Part shown: piece by piece, positions 8,185-16,306 of the stretch | Numbering within the stretch: the stretch's first letter is position 1 | Layout of the letters: the number at the start of each line of letters is the position of its first letter | Origin: DATAOG01 sp963782885 | GTDB taxonomy: Bacteria; Pseudomonadota; Alphaproteobacteria; Geminicoccales; Geminicoccaceae | Length of the DNA: 64,000 nucleotides | Reading direction: 5' to 3' | Assembly: GCA_963782885.1 (NCBI GenBank) | Contig: CAWALL010000013.1 | Span: forward strand, 186,001 to 250,000 | Program-made: the position numbers and the translations under genes | The notes under the pieces: model-generated | The model's input: only the letters and a program-made list of their open reading frames with translations | Told to the model about the DNA's origin: nothing | Database searches by the model: none

Positions 8185-8206
8185 ATGGTCACGAGCTCGT
8201 GACCAT
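8185..8206. promoter_or_regulatory. 22-bp perfect palindrome, probable VapBC operator
   Basis: The half-site ATGGTCACGAG is followed directly by its exact reverse complement, making a 22-bp dyad that ends 11 bp upstream of the antitoxin start. Its position and symmetry fit an autorepression operator bound by the antitoxin dimer. It is visible in the sequence; the binding partner is inferred. Confidence 0.75.
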
Positions 8207-8279
8207 AAGCTAGGTCCGCGCCCGGCGCGGCGCAAGCGCGCGCTCGACGCCACACCCGATGGCACCTATGATTCCGGCC

Positions 8280-8837
8280 ATGGCCAAGGCAATTCCCACA
8301 CCGCCCTCGATGACCGTCGAACAGTTCGTCGACTGGACCATGGCCCGGCCGGAGGGACGCTACGAGCTCGTGGGCGGCGAGGTCGTGGCGATGGCCCCGG
8401 AGCGGATCGCCCATGCCCGCCTCAAAGCCGAGGTCTGGCGGGCACTGCAGGACGCCATCGCAGCCAAGAAACTGCCCTGCGAAGCCTTGCTCGACGGCGC
8501 CGGTGTCCGGATCGACGACCGCACGCTCTACGTTCCTGACGCGCTGGTCTACGGCGGCGACCAACTCGCCGGCGCTCAGCTCCTGGTGCCGGCACCGGTG
8601 ATCGTGGTCGAAATTCTTTCGCCCTCGACCAGCGACGTCGATACCGGCGGCAAGCTCGAGGGATATTTCCGAGTGGCCAGCGTCCGTCACTACTTGATCG
8701 TGAAATCCAATCAGCGCGCGGTCATTCACCACCGGCGCGGCGACGGCGACGCCGTCGCGACCCGGATCATCACGCACGGCACCTTCGAGCTCGACCCACC
8801 GGGCCTGACGCTGGATCCCGATCGTCTGTACGGCTGA
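8280..8837 (+). CDS. Uma2 family endonuclease-fold protein (DUF820)
   Basis: This protein of 185 residues has the Uma2 pattern: MTVEQFVDWTMARPEGRYELVGGEVV, APERIAHARLKAEV, YVPDALVYGG and IVVEILSPSTSDVDTGGKLEGYF, ending with HYLIVKSNQRAV. The PD-(D/E)xK-like residues are D in YVPDALV and E/K in VVEILSPST...K. The family is structurally nuclease-like, but its substrate is unknown. It lies divergently from the VapBC pair, with 73 bp between the palindrome and this start. ATG 8280 was chosen over 8259 because the conserved sequence starts there. Confidence 0.88.
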   Translation: MAKAIPTPPSMTVEQFVDWTMARPEGRYELVGGEVVAMAPERIAHARLKAEVWRALQDAIAAKKLPCEALLDGAGVRIDDRTLYVPDALVYGGDQLAGAQLLVPAPVIVVEILSPSTSDVDTGGKLEGYFRVASVRHYLIVKSNQRAVIHHRRGDGDAVATRIITHGTFELDPPGLTLDPDRLYG

Positions 8838-8901
8838 GGCGTGCTGCCGCCGCGCTTGCGCGCCCTGGCGGCAGGCGCCATCTTGGGCATCAGGAGCTCC
8901 C

Positions 8902-9390
8902 ATGGCCAAAGCGCTCGAGCAGCCGTCCTTGTACGACCGGGACTACGCCGCCTGGCTCGACGAGCAGGCGCGCCACCTGCGCGCCGGGCGGCTTGCCGTG
9001 CTCGACGTGGAGCACGTCGCTGAGGAACTCGAGAGCCTGATGTCGAGCGAGCGCCGGGAGCTCGAGAATCGGCTCGAAGTGCTGCTTCTTCATCTGTTGA
9101 AATGGGACCATCAGCCCGAGCAGCGCTCGAACCGCTGGCGCGCCACGGTCCAGGAGCAACGGGCGCGCATCCGCCGCCTTCTGCGCTCCAGCCCGAGCCT
9201 GAGGCGCGAGGTCGAGCCGATGGCGCAGGACGTCTATCCCGACGCGGTCGGGCAGGCCGCGATCGAGACCGGGGTCAGCGAAAGCGGGTTCCCGCAGACT
9301 TTGCCGTATCCGCTCGAGCAGATCTTCGAACGCAAGCTGCCGGCCGGGGAGCCGCCCGAGCCAGGACCCTCGCGAAAGAGACACCGATGA
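8902..9390 (+). CDS. DUF29 family protein (copy 1)
   Basis: This protein of 162 residues has the DUF29 layout: PSLYDRDYAAWLDEQARHLRAG, LDVEHVAEELESL, LLLHLLKWDHQPEQRSNRWR and a C-terminal LPYPLEQIF segment. It is mostly helical and has no assigned biochemical function. Its stop overlaps the start of the next gene (ATGA at 9387-9390), so it is translationally coupled to a sugar-acid dehydratase-like enzyme. A second DUF29 gene follows that enzyme. Confidence 0.9.
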   Translation: MAKALEQPSLYDRDYAAWLDEQARHLRAGRLAVLDVEHVAEELESLMSSERRELENRLEVLLLHLLKWDHQPEQRSNRWRATVQEQRARIRRLLRSSPSLRREVEPMAQDVYPDAVGQAAIETGVSESGFPQTLPYPLEQIFERKLPAGEPPEPGPSRKRHR

Positions 9391-10916
9391 CCGAACATCA
9401 GACCCTGACCGTCCGCCTGCACCCGAACGACAACGTCGTGACCGCGCGGATCGCGCTGATGCCGAACACCGCGGTCACGGCCGAGGGCCTCGCCGCGACC
9501 GTGCGCATCCCCGCCGGCCACAAGGTCGCGACCCGGCCGATCGCCAAGGGCGAGCCGGTGCGCAAGTACAACCAGATCATCGGCTTCGCGAGCGCCGACA
9601 TCGAGCCCGGCGAGCATGTCCACGTGCACAACGTCGAGATGCACGACTTCGCCCGCGACTACGCGTTCGGCAGCGAAGCCAAGCCGACCGCGTTCGTGCC
9701 GGAGCGCGAGCGCGCGAGCTTCGACGGCTTTCTCAGGGCCAACGGCAAGGTCGGCACCCGCAACTTCATCGGCGTGCTCTCGACGGTCAACTGCTCGGCC
9801 ACGGTCTGCCACTACGTCGCCGACACCTTCCCCAAGGAGGAGCTGGCGGCGTTCGGCAACGTCGACGGCATCGTCGCCCTGACCCACGGCACCGGCTGCG
9901 GCATGGCCGACAGCGGCGACGGCTTTTCGGCGCTGCAGCGGACGCTCTGGGGCTACGCCCGCCATCCGAACTTCGCGGGCGTGCTGATGATCGGCCTCGG
10001 CTGCGAGGTCAACCAGATCGATTTTCTCCTGGACGCCTATCAGATCAAGCGCGGGCCGCACTTTCGGACCATGACGATGCAGGGCACCGGCGGCACGCGA
10101 AAGACCGTCGAGCGGGCGCAGGCGATGATCCGCGAGATCCTGCCGCACGCCAACGAGGCCACACGCGAGCCAATCTCGGCCTCGGAGCTGTCGGTGGCGC
10201 TGCAGTGCGGCGGCTCCGACGCCTATTCCGGGATCACCGCCAACCCGGCGCTGGGCGCGGCCTGCGACCTCCTGGTCCGGCACGGCGGCACCGGTATCCT
10301 CGCCGAGACGCCCGAGATCTACGGCGCCGAGCACCTGCTCACCCGGCGCGCCGTGTCCCGCGAAGTGGGCGAAAAACTGGTCGAGCGGATCAAATGGTGG
10401 GAGGACTACTGCGCCCGCAACGGCGGCGAGATGAACAACAACCCCTCGCCCGGCAACAAGGCGGGCGGCCTCACGACCATCCTGGAAAAATCGCTGGGCG
10501 CCGCCGCCAAGGGCGGCACCACCAACCTGACCGGGGTCTACAAATACGCCGAGCCCGTGACCGCGCGCGGCTTCACCTTCATGGACAGCCCGGGCTACGA
10601 CCCGGCCTCGGTGACCGGCCAGGTCGCATCCGGCGCCAACCTCGTCTGCTTCACGACCGGCCGCGGCTCGTGCTTCGGCTTCAAGCCCGCGCCCTCGATC
10701 AAGCTCGCGACCAACACCGAGATGTACCGGCGCATGGAAGAGGACATGGACGTCAACTGCGGCATCATCCTGGACGGCGAGGCGAGCGTCGAGCAGATGG
10801 GCGAGCGGATCTTCGATCTGTTCCTCGAGGTCGCCTCCGGCCGCCGCACCAAATCCGAACAGCTCGGCCTCGGCAACCACGAGTTCACCCCCTGGCAGAT
10901 CGGCGCCGTGATGTAG
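9387..10916 (+). CDS. UxaA family hydrolase (altronate/galactarate dehydratase-like)
   Basis: This protein of 509 residues contains the short N-terminal SAF domain (residues 1-95, including IPAGHKVATRPIAKGEPVRKYN) and the large UxaA domain (GYVRANGKVGTRN-like FLRANGKVGTRNFIGVL; HGTGCGM; GLGCEVNQ; CGGSDAYSGITANPALG; NNNPSPGNKAGGLTTILEKSLGAAAKGG; TGRGSCFGF). Family members dehydrate altronate or galactarate using iron or manganese. The exact sugar acid cannot be read from sequence. It is sandwiched between two DUF29 genes and overlaps the first by 4 bp. Confidence 0.92.
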   Translation: MTEHQTLTVRLHPNDNVVTARIALMPNTAVTAEGLAATVRIPAGHKVATRPIAKGEPVRKYNQIIGFASADIEPGEHVHVHNVEMHDFARDYAFGSEAKPTAFVPERERASFDGFLRANGKVGTRNFIGVLSTVNCSATVCHYVADTFPKEELAAFGNVDGIVALTHGTGCGMADSGDGFSALQRTLWGYARHPNFAGVLMIGLGCEVNQIDFLLDAYQIKRGPHFRTMTMQGTGGTRKTVERAQAMIREILPHANEATREPISASELSVALQCGGSDAYSGITANPALGAACDLLVRHGGTGILAETPEIYGAEHLLTRRAVSREVGEKLVERIKWWEDYCARNGGEMNNNPSPGNKAGGLTTILEKSLGAAAKGGTTNLTGVYKYAEPVTARGFTFMDSPGYDPASVTGQVASGANLVCFTTGRGSCFGFKPAPSIKLATNTEMYRRMEEDMDVNCGIILDGEASVEQMGERIFDLFLEVASGRRTKSEQLGLGNHEFTPWQIGAVM

Positions 10917-10941
10917 AGGATTGACGGAGCTGGGCAGACGA

Positions 10942-11403
10942 ATGGCGCGCGCGCGGCTCACGACCGAGGAACCGCAGTCGCTCTACGAGCGCGATCTGTG
11001 CCTCTGGCTCGAGCAGCAGGCGGCGCTGTTGCGCGAGGGCCGCTTCGCCGAGCTCGACCTCGATAACCTGATCGAAGAGATCGAGGCGATGGCGCGCAGG
11101 GACAAGAAGGCGATCAAGGACAACCTGGCCGTCCTGCTGACCCATCTCCTCAAGCACCAGTTCCAGCCCGAACACCGCTGCAGCAGCTGGCGCGGCTCGA
11201 TCCTCGAGCACCGCCCGCGGCGGCGCGACGACTTCGAGGAGAGCCCGAGCCTGCGCCCGCACGCGGCCGAAGTGTTCGCGCGCGCCCACGCCGACGCCCG
11301 CGAGCAGGCGAGCGTCGAGACCGCCCTTCCGCTCCGCACCTTTCCCCCCTCCAGCCCCTACACCCTGGATCAGAGCCTTGATCCCAAGTTCCTGCCGGAG
11401 TGA
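10942..11403 (+). CDS. DUF29 family protein (copy 2)
   Basis: This protein of 153 residues shares the DUF29 pattern with copy 1: SLYERDLCLWLEQQAALLREGRFAELD, LIEEIEAM, LLTHLLKHQFQPEH and a C-terminal SSPYTLDQSLD. It begins 25 bp after the dehydratase stop; a TTG at 10921 would add seven residues, but ATG 10942 is preferred. The duplicated DUF29 pair around one enzyme gene suggests local duplication, possibly with a structural or regulatory role for that enzyme; this is speculation. Confidence 0.88.
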   Translation: MARARLTTEEPQSLYERDLCLWLEQQAALLREGRFAELDLDNLIEEIEAMARRDKKAIKDNLAVLLTHLLKHQFQPEHRCSSWRGSILEHRPRRRDDFEESPSLRPHAAEVFARAHADAREQASVETALPLRTFPPSSPYTLDQSLDPKFLPE

Positions 11404-11488
11404 CTGCTCGGCCTCGTAGGCATCGATCGGAGACGCCCGGACAACAGACGGTTCGTGTCCTGGCGAGGCGGCTGACGTTCCACCCCTC

Positions 11489-11893
11489 TCAAGCCGCGAA
11501 CGGGTCGAGGGTCGGGACGCCAAGGCGGGCGAAGTCGCGGACGTTGCGGGTGACCACGGTCAGCTGATGGGCGAGCGCGGTCGCCGCGATCATCGCGTTC
11601 TCGATCAGGTCGTCCGGCTGGCGATGCATGAGCCGCGCCCAGAGCCGAAAGCCGCGCCCGTCCATCGGCAGGATGGCGTAGGTCTGGGCGACTTGGTCGA
11701 CCCAGGCCTCGATCTCCGCCGCCTTGTCCGCATCCTGGGTGCGGACGATTTCGACGCCCGCCTGAAGCTCTCCCAGAGTCACCGCCGACAGATGCAGCTC
11801 GTCATTGGAGACCTGCCTGAGCCAGGCGGCGACCCGCCGATCCGGGCGCCGCCGCCGAAGTTCCGAGACGACGTTGGTGTCAAGGAGGTACAT
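11489..11893 (-). CDS. vapC: PIN-domain toxin, VapC/FitB type
   Basis: This PIN nuclease of 134 residues has MYLLDTNVVSELRRRRPDRRV (first Asp), TLGELQAGVE (Glu), LIENAMIAATALAH (third acidic position occupied by Glu-Asn, common in this subgroup) and TVVTRNVRDFARLGV. It is expected to cleave RNA and to be inhibited by the upstream antitoxin. Stop and start share one base with the antitoxin gene (TAATG), giving tight translational coupling. Confidence 0.92.
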   Translation of the reverse strand: MYLLDTNVVSELRRRRPDRRVAAWLRQVSNDELHLSAVTLGELQAGVEIVRTQDADKAAEIEAWVDQVAQTYAILPMDGRGFRLWARLMHRQPDDLIENAMIAATALAHQLTVVTRNVRDFARLGVPTLDPFAA

Positions 11894-12156
11894 TACTCGA
11901 CCGTCGGCGGGCCGCGACGCCGCCACCTCCCGCGGGGCGGCACCAGATCGTCGACGCGCGCCGCATCGGCGAGCAGCAGATCCTTGAGCGAAGGTCTCGC
12001 GGACCTCTGCAGCCGCCGCCACTCCTCGACCGGCAGCAGCACCGCGGCCTCGACGCCCCGCCGGGTCACGATCTGCGGTCCGTCCCGCAGGCTCGCTTCC
12101 AGGAATTCGCTGAACCGGGCCTTGGCCTCCTGGACCTGCCACGCACGCATAGCCAC
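11893..12156 (-). CDS. Type II antitoxin, Phd/YefM family
   Basis: This protein of 87 residues begins MAMRAWQVQEAKARFSEFLEASLRDGPQIVTRRG, the canonical Phd/YefM DNA-binding start, followed by EAAVLLPVEEWRRLQ and a toxin-binding tail. It immediately precedes VapC in the same transcript. An alternative start two codons later (ATG 12150) is equally plausible. The complex probably represses its own promoter through the repeat at 12167-12186. Confidence 0.92.
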   Translation of the reverse strand: MAMRAWQVQEAKARFSEFLEASLRDGPQIVTRRGVEAAVLLPVEEWRRLQRSARPSLKDLLLADAARVDDLVPPRGRWRRRGPPTVE

Positions 12157-12166
12157 CTCCGGGCAC

Positions 12167-12186
12167 GACTAGTCATCCATCTAGTC
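12167..12186. promoter_or_regulatory. Inverted repeat GACTAG-N8-CTAGTC upstream of the antitoxin
   Basis: Two 6-bp arms in inverted orientation are separated by 8 bp and end about 11 bp upstream of the antitoxin start; CTAGTCA also occurs twice in direct orientation at 12169 and 12181. The position fits an operator for the Phd/VapC complex. The binding role is inferred. Confidence 0.55.
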
Positions 12187-12267
12187 AGCCGAGGCAGGCG
12201 CCGCAAGAGTGCGAATCACCGACCGAGAGCTGTACAGCCTCCCGGTTCGGGGTCTCCACCTCTACGG

Positions 12268-12459
12268 TCACTTCTTCTTGGCGGCGTGCTGCGGCTTGCC
12301 CTTGCGCTCGGTCGAGGCGAAATCGTCGAGCTGCCGCTCGCTCATCGAATCGTACATCGACTTCGCGGGCCCCTTGAGATCGCTCACCTTCTGCTCGCCG
12401 CGCTTGGCCGCGAGCGCCGCGCCCGCGGCCTTCTGCTGCGCCTTCGATTTGGCCGGCAT
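12268..12459 (-). CDS. DUF3008 family protein
   Basis: This protein of 63 residues begins MPAKSKAQQKAAGAALAAKRG and contains LKGPAKSMYDSMSERQLDDFASTERKGKP, which is the complete DUF3008 pattern. It is small, very basic and lysine-rich, features shared by stress-related or nucleic-acid-associated small proteins, but no function is established. ATG 12459 was chosen because it starts the conserved domain; a GGAGG-type ribosome site lies just upstream. Confidence 0.9.
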   Translation of the reverse strand: MPAKSKAQQKAAGAALAAKRGEQKVSDLKGPAKSMYDSMSERQLDDFASTERKGKPQHAAKKK

Positions 12460-12758
12460 GTCCACCTCCATCGCGATCGACGCCCGAAGCAACGCCGACC
12501 CGGCCGGGCGCGTTCCCGAGCGCAGACCGCAGAGCAGGTTCTGCTACTTAGAGTGGAAGTGGCGAGAGCTCCTTCGCCGTTGGATCGCCGCCGACCGCCT
12601 GCGGCAGACACCCAGGCGGCCGATTCCGCGGACTGGCGGATTTCGCGCCGGCGGGGGGAATTTTCGTATGGTCGCGCGCCAACTTCCGGCCTAGGATGCG
12701 CGCTCGCACCCGCGGAGCGGGTGAAGCGCGGTCCTGTGCACAGGGAGGACAGCACACG

Positions 12759-13211
12759 ATGGTCAAACTCAACGTCAACGGGGTCGACCACGAGTACGAC
12801 GGCGACCCCAATACCCCCCTGCTCTGGTTCGTTCGCGACGAGCTCGGGCTTCCCGGTACCAAATACGGCTGCGGCGCCGGGTTGTGCGGCGCCTGCACGG
12901 TCCACGTCGATGGCGAGGCGGTGCGCTCCTGCCTGACCACCATCAGCGACGCCGACGGCAAGCAGGTGGTCACGATCGAAGGCCTGAGCCCCGACGGCAA
13001 CCATCCGGTCCAGGTCGCATGGCGCGAGCTCAGCGTGCCGCAATGCGGCTTCTGCCAGGCCGGCCAGATCATGCAGGCCTCGGGCCTGCTCGCCCAGAAC
13101 AAGAGTCCGTCGGACGCCGAGATCCTCGACGCGATGGCCGGGAACATCTGCCGCTGCGGATGCTACCAGCGGATCGTCGCGGCGGTCCGGCAGGCGGCCA
13201 CGGGAGCGTGA
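12759..13211 (+). CDS. [2Fe-2S] subunit of a molybdenum hydroxylase (IorA/CoxS-like)
   Basis: This protein of 150 residues carries two [2Fe-2S] clusters. The plant-type ferredoxin domain uses Cys38, Cys43, Cys46 and Cys58; the helical domain uses Cys96, Cys99, Cys131 and Cys133 (PQCGFCQAGQ and NICRCGC). It passes electrons from the molybdenum centre of the large subunit encoded 5 bp downstream. The two-subunit layout without a separate FAD subunit matches the isoquinoline 1-oxidoreductase/aldehyde dehydrogenase subclass. The electron acceptor gene is not evident nearby. Confidence 0.93.
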   Translation: MVKLNVNGVDHEYDGDPNTPLLWFVRDELGLPGTKYGCGAGLCGACTVHVDGEAVRSCLTTISDADGKQVVTIEGLSPDGNHPVQVAWRELSVPQCGFCQAGQIMQASGLLAQNKSPSDAEILDAMAGNICRCGCYQRIVAAVRQAATGA

Positions 13212-13215
13212 TGCG

Positions 13216-15594
13216 ATGTTGCACAACCTGAACCAGCAGCTCGCGTCGGCTCTCAAGCCCGCGGGCGAGCGCGTCCTGCTCGAGAACGTCAGCCGGCGCC
13301 GCTTTCTCAAGGGGACCGCGACCGGCGCGGGCTTCGTCGTCGCGATGCAGCTCGTACCCTTCAGCAGCGCCCGGGCGTTCGAGCAGTACCCGACCGGCGG
13401 CTCCGACATGCCGCATGGCCTGGTCACCGATCCGCACGTGTTCGTGTCGATCGACCCGGACGGCACCGTGACCATCGTCGCCCACCGCTCCGAGATGGGC
13501 ACAGGCTCGCGCACGAGCCTGCCGATGGTGCTCGCCGACGAGATGGAGGCCGACTGGAGCCGGGTCAAGATCGTCCAGGCGCCGGGCGACGAGCCCAAGT
13601 ACGGCAACCAGGATACCGACGGCTCGCGCAGCATGCGCCACCACATCCAGCCGATGCGCCAGATGGGTGCCGCGGTGCGGACCATGCTCGAGCAGGCGGC
13701 GGCCAAGCAGTGGGGCGTCGATCCGACCCTCTGCCAGGCCCAAAACCACGAGGTCGTGCTGGTCGAGAAGGTGGCCGAGGGCGTGTCGACCGCCGCCAGC
13801 AGCAAGCGGATCGGCTTCGGCGACCTCGCCAAGGCCGCGATGGCGCTGCCGGTGCCCGGCTTCGACCAGCTCAAGTTCAAGGACGAGGCCGACTTCCGCT
13901 ACATCGGCAAGGGCGAGGTGCAGATCTACGACCTGCACGACATCACCACCGGCAAGGCGGTCTACGCCGCTGACGTCACGCTGCCGGGCCAGCTGTACGC
14001 GGTGGTCGCCAGGCCGCCGGTGGTCGGCGGCAAGGTCAAGTCGGTCGACAGCTCGGCCGCCGAGAAGATGCCGGGGGTCGTCAAGATCGTCCAGATCCCG
14101 GGCATCAGCCTGCCGGCGAAGTTCGCGCCGCTCGGCGGGGTCGGGGTGGTCGCCAAGAACACCTGGCAGGCCATTCAGGCGCGCGACGCGCTCAAGATCG
14201 AATGGGACGACGGCCCGCACGGCTCCTACAGCACCGACGCGTACCACAAGGAGATGTCGGCGTCCGCGGCCAAGCCCGGCAAGGTGATCCGCAACCAGGG
14301 CGACATCGACTCCGCCTTCGCCAACGCGACCAAAACGTTCACCCAGGAGTACTACCAGCCGCACATGGCGCACGTCGCCATGGAGCCGCCCGCGGCGCTG
14401 GTGAGCTACACGCCCGACAAGTGCGAGGTCTGGGCCTGCGTCCAGAGCCCCTGGGGCACGCGCGAGGACGTCGCGGCCAAGGTCGGCCTGCCGGTCGAGA
14501 AGGTGACGGTCAACGTCACGCTGCTCGGCGGCGGCTTCGGGCGCAAGTCGCAGTGCGACTTCGTCCAAGAGGCGGCGATCCTGTCCAAGGCGGTCGGCAA
14601 GCCGGTCCGGGTGCAGTGGACCCGCGAGGACGACGTCCGTCACGGCTTTTACCACACCACCTCGGTCGAGCGGATCGAGGCGGCGGTCGATGGCAGCGGC
14701 AAGGTGACCGGCTGGCGCCATCGCTCCGTCGCGCCCTCGATCATCTCGACCTTCAAGGAGGATAGTGGCTACCAGTTCCCGATCGAGTACGGCATGGGCT
14801 TCGCCGACATGCCGTTCGAGATCGCCAACGTGCGCTGCGAGAACGGCAAGGCGATGGCGCACAACCGGATCGGCTGGTTCCGCTCGGTCTCCAACATCCC
14901 GCGCGCGTTCGCGATCCAGTCGTTCGTGGCGGAGCTCGCGCACGAGCTCGGTAAGGACCAGAAGGACTTCCTGCTCGAGATGATCGGGTCGCCCCGGATC
15001 ATCGACCCGGAGACGACCGGCATGCCGGACGACCTCTGGGACTACGGCGAGAAGTACAACGTCTACCCGATCGACACCGCACGGCTGCGCAACGTCGTCG
15101 AGGTCGCCGCCAACGGTGCCGGTTGGGGTAAGCAATTGCCCAAGGGCGAGGGGCTCGGCATCGCCGTGCACCGGAGCTTCGTGACCTATGTCGCGAGCTG
15201 CGTGCACGTCAAGGTCGACCAGGACGGCAACGTCCGCGTGCCCGAGGTGCACACCGCGATCGACTGCGGCTTCGCGGCCAATCCGGAGCGGATCCGCTCG
15301 CAGATCGAGGGTGCTGCGGTCATGGGCATGACGCTCGCGATGAACAGCGCGATCACCTACGACAACGGCCGGGTGCAGCAGAGCAATTACAACGACTACG
15401 ACGTCGTGCGTTGCAACAACTTCCCGGAGCTGGTGGCCACGCACATCATCCCGCACCCGTTCTCGGTGCACGCGTCGGGCGTCGGCGAGCCGGGCGTGCC
15501 GCCCTTCGCGCCGGCGCTTTACAACGCGATCTTCAACGCCACCGGCAAGCGGATTCGCGCGCTGCCGCTCGGCGATCAGCTGACGAAGGCCTGA
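13216..15594 (+). CDS. Molybdopterin-binding large subunit of xanthine dehydrogenase family (IorB-like)
   Basis: This protein of 792 residues starts with a twin-arginine export signal (VSRRRFLKGTATGAGFVVA, residues about 26-50), so the folded enzyme is probably moved to the periplasm with its small subunit. The body matches the aldehyde oxidase/xanthine dehydrogenase molybdopterin domain of the IorB type: EMGTGSRTSLPMVLADEM near the front, GGGFGRKSQCDF, and SGVGEPGVPPFAPALYNA at the end, which holds the likely catalytic Glu. The substrate, probably an aldehyde or N-heterocycle, cannot be deduced. A strong terminator follows. Confidence 0.92.
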   Translation: MLHNLNQQLASALKPAGERVLLENVSRRRFLKGTATGAGFVVAMQLVPFSSARAFEQYPTGGSDMPHGLVTDPHVFVSIDPDGTVTIVAHRSEMGTGSRTSLPMVLADEMEADWSRVKIVQAPGDEPKYGNQDTDGSRSMRHHIQPMRQMGAAVRTMLEQAAAKQWGVDPTLCQAQNHEVVLVEKVAEGVSTAASSKRIGFGDLAKAAMALPVPGFDQLKFKDEADFRYIGKGEVQIYDLHDITTGKAVYAADVTLPGQLYAVVARPPVVGGKVKSVDSSAAEKMPGVVKIVQIPGISLPAKFAPLGGVGVVAKNTWQAIQARDALKIEWDDGPHGSYSTDAYHKEMSASAAKPGKVIRNQGDIDSAFANATKTFTQEYYQPHMAHVAMEPPAALVSYTPDKCEVWACVQSPWGTREDVAAKVGLPVEKVTVNVTLLGGGFGRKSQCDFVQEAAILSKAVGKPVRVQWTREDDVRHGFYHTTSVERIEAAVDGSGKVTGWRHRSVAPSIISTFKEDSGYQFPIEYGMGFADMPFEIANVRCENGKAMAHNRIGWFRSVSNIPRAFAIQSFVAELAHELGKDQKDFLLEMIGSPRIIDPETTGMPDDLWDYGEKYNVYPIDTARLRNVVEVAANGAGWGKQLPKGEGLGIAVHRSFVTYVASCVHVKVDQDGNVRVPEVHTAIDCGFAANPERIRSQIEGAAVMGMTLAMNSAITYDNGRVQQSNYNDYDVVRCNNFPELVATHIIPHPFSVHASGVGEPGVPPFAPALYNAIFNATGKRIRALPLGDQLTKA

Positions 15595-15619
15595 TCAGCC
15601 TCACCGCTTGAGACAGGCG

Positions 15620-15649
15620 GGGCCGACCTTCGGGTCGGCCCTTTTTTTT
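15620..15649 (+). terminator. Rho-independent terminator after the molybdenum hydroxylase pair
   Basis: A perfect 9-bp stem, GGGCCGACC and GGTCGGCCC, closes a TTCG tetraloop and is followed by eight T residues. It lies 25 bp after the stop codon. Confidence 0.95.
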
Positions 15650-15757
15650 GGCCATTATGCACTTGACACAGCCACATCTCCAGCGACGGCGCCTTCGTTT
15701 TGAGGGGCATAAAGGCATACGAAAGGGCAAGCGATTTGGCGGCGTTTTCTTCGCCTG

Positions 15758-16306
15758 TCATTGGTTGCCACCGCGCTTACCACCCGGCTCCTGCCCGTCC
15801 GCGAAGAGCGAACCCTGCGGTGACTCCTCAAGCGGTCGTACGTACGGCGTGCAGATCTTCAGCGGTTGCCCGTCGGCGCGCAGCACCTTGCCATTGAGGG
15901 TCAGCAGGTCCGACCCGTCGTAGGTGTGCATCTCGTCGACGTTGAGGCGGAGCGCTGTCGCCAGATGGATGCCGTCCGACGGTTTTTTGCACTCGGCGTG
16001 GTGCCGCATCAAGCGGCGGCCTGAAATGCCGATCTGTTCGTCTACCAAGACGCCGACGATGAACCCTTGCCCAAGAAGGCGCTCAATCTGCTTGTCACCC
16101 TCCTCGGCCAGCGGCTTCGCCTTACCCTCGCACTTGGCTTTGAACACCTCGGCGTAGGTAAAGAACGAGGTGTAGATCACCGCATCGCCGGATTTGGCTT
16201 GGCGCCAGACAGCTAAGCAGTTGGCGTGCTTCCCTGCCTCGGAATTGATGAGCCCGAGGAAGGTGCAGGAATCCCAGTAGACGCGCCTAGCCAAGCTCCC
16301 CCTCAT
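15758..16306 (-). CDS. PIN-domain protein, partner of an upstream uncharacterised gene
   Basis: This protein of 182 residues has PIN-fold acidic motifs: RVYWDSCTFLGLIN (Asp near residue 12), FTYAEVFKAK (Glu), KKPSDGIHLATAL (Asp) and TYDGSDLL. It is longer than most VapC toxins, with a C-terminal extension rich in Gly, Lys and Glu. It overlaps the upstream gene by 20 bp, which suggests a two-gene module. It is probably an RNase; the partner is not a recognised antitoxin. Confidence 0.8.
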   Translation of the reverse strand: MRGSLARRVYWDSCTFLGLINSEAGKHANCLAVWRQAKSGDAVIYTSFFTYAEVFKAKCEGKAKPLAEEGDKQIERLLGQGFIVGVLVDEQIGISGRRLMRHHAECKKPSDGIHLATALRLNVDEMHTYDGSDLLTLNGKVLRADGQPLKICTPYVRPLEESPQGSLFADGQEPGGKRGGNQ

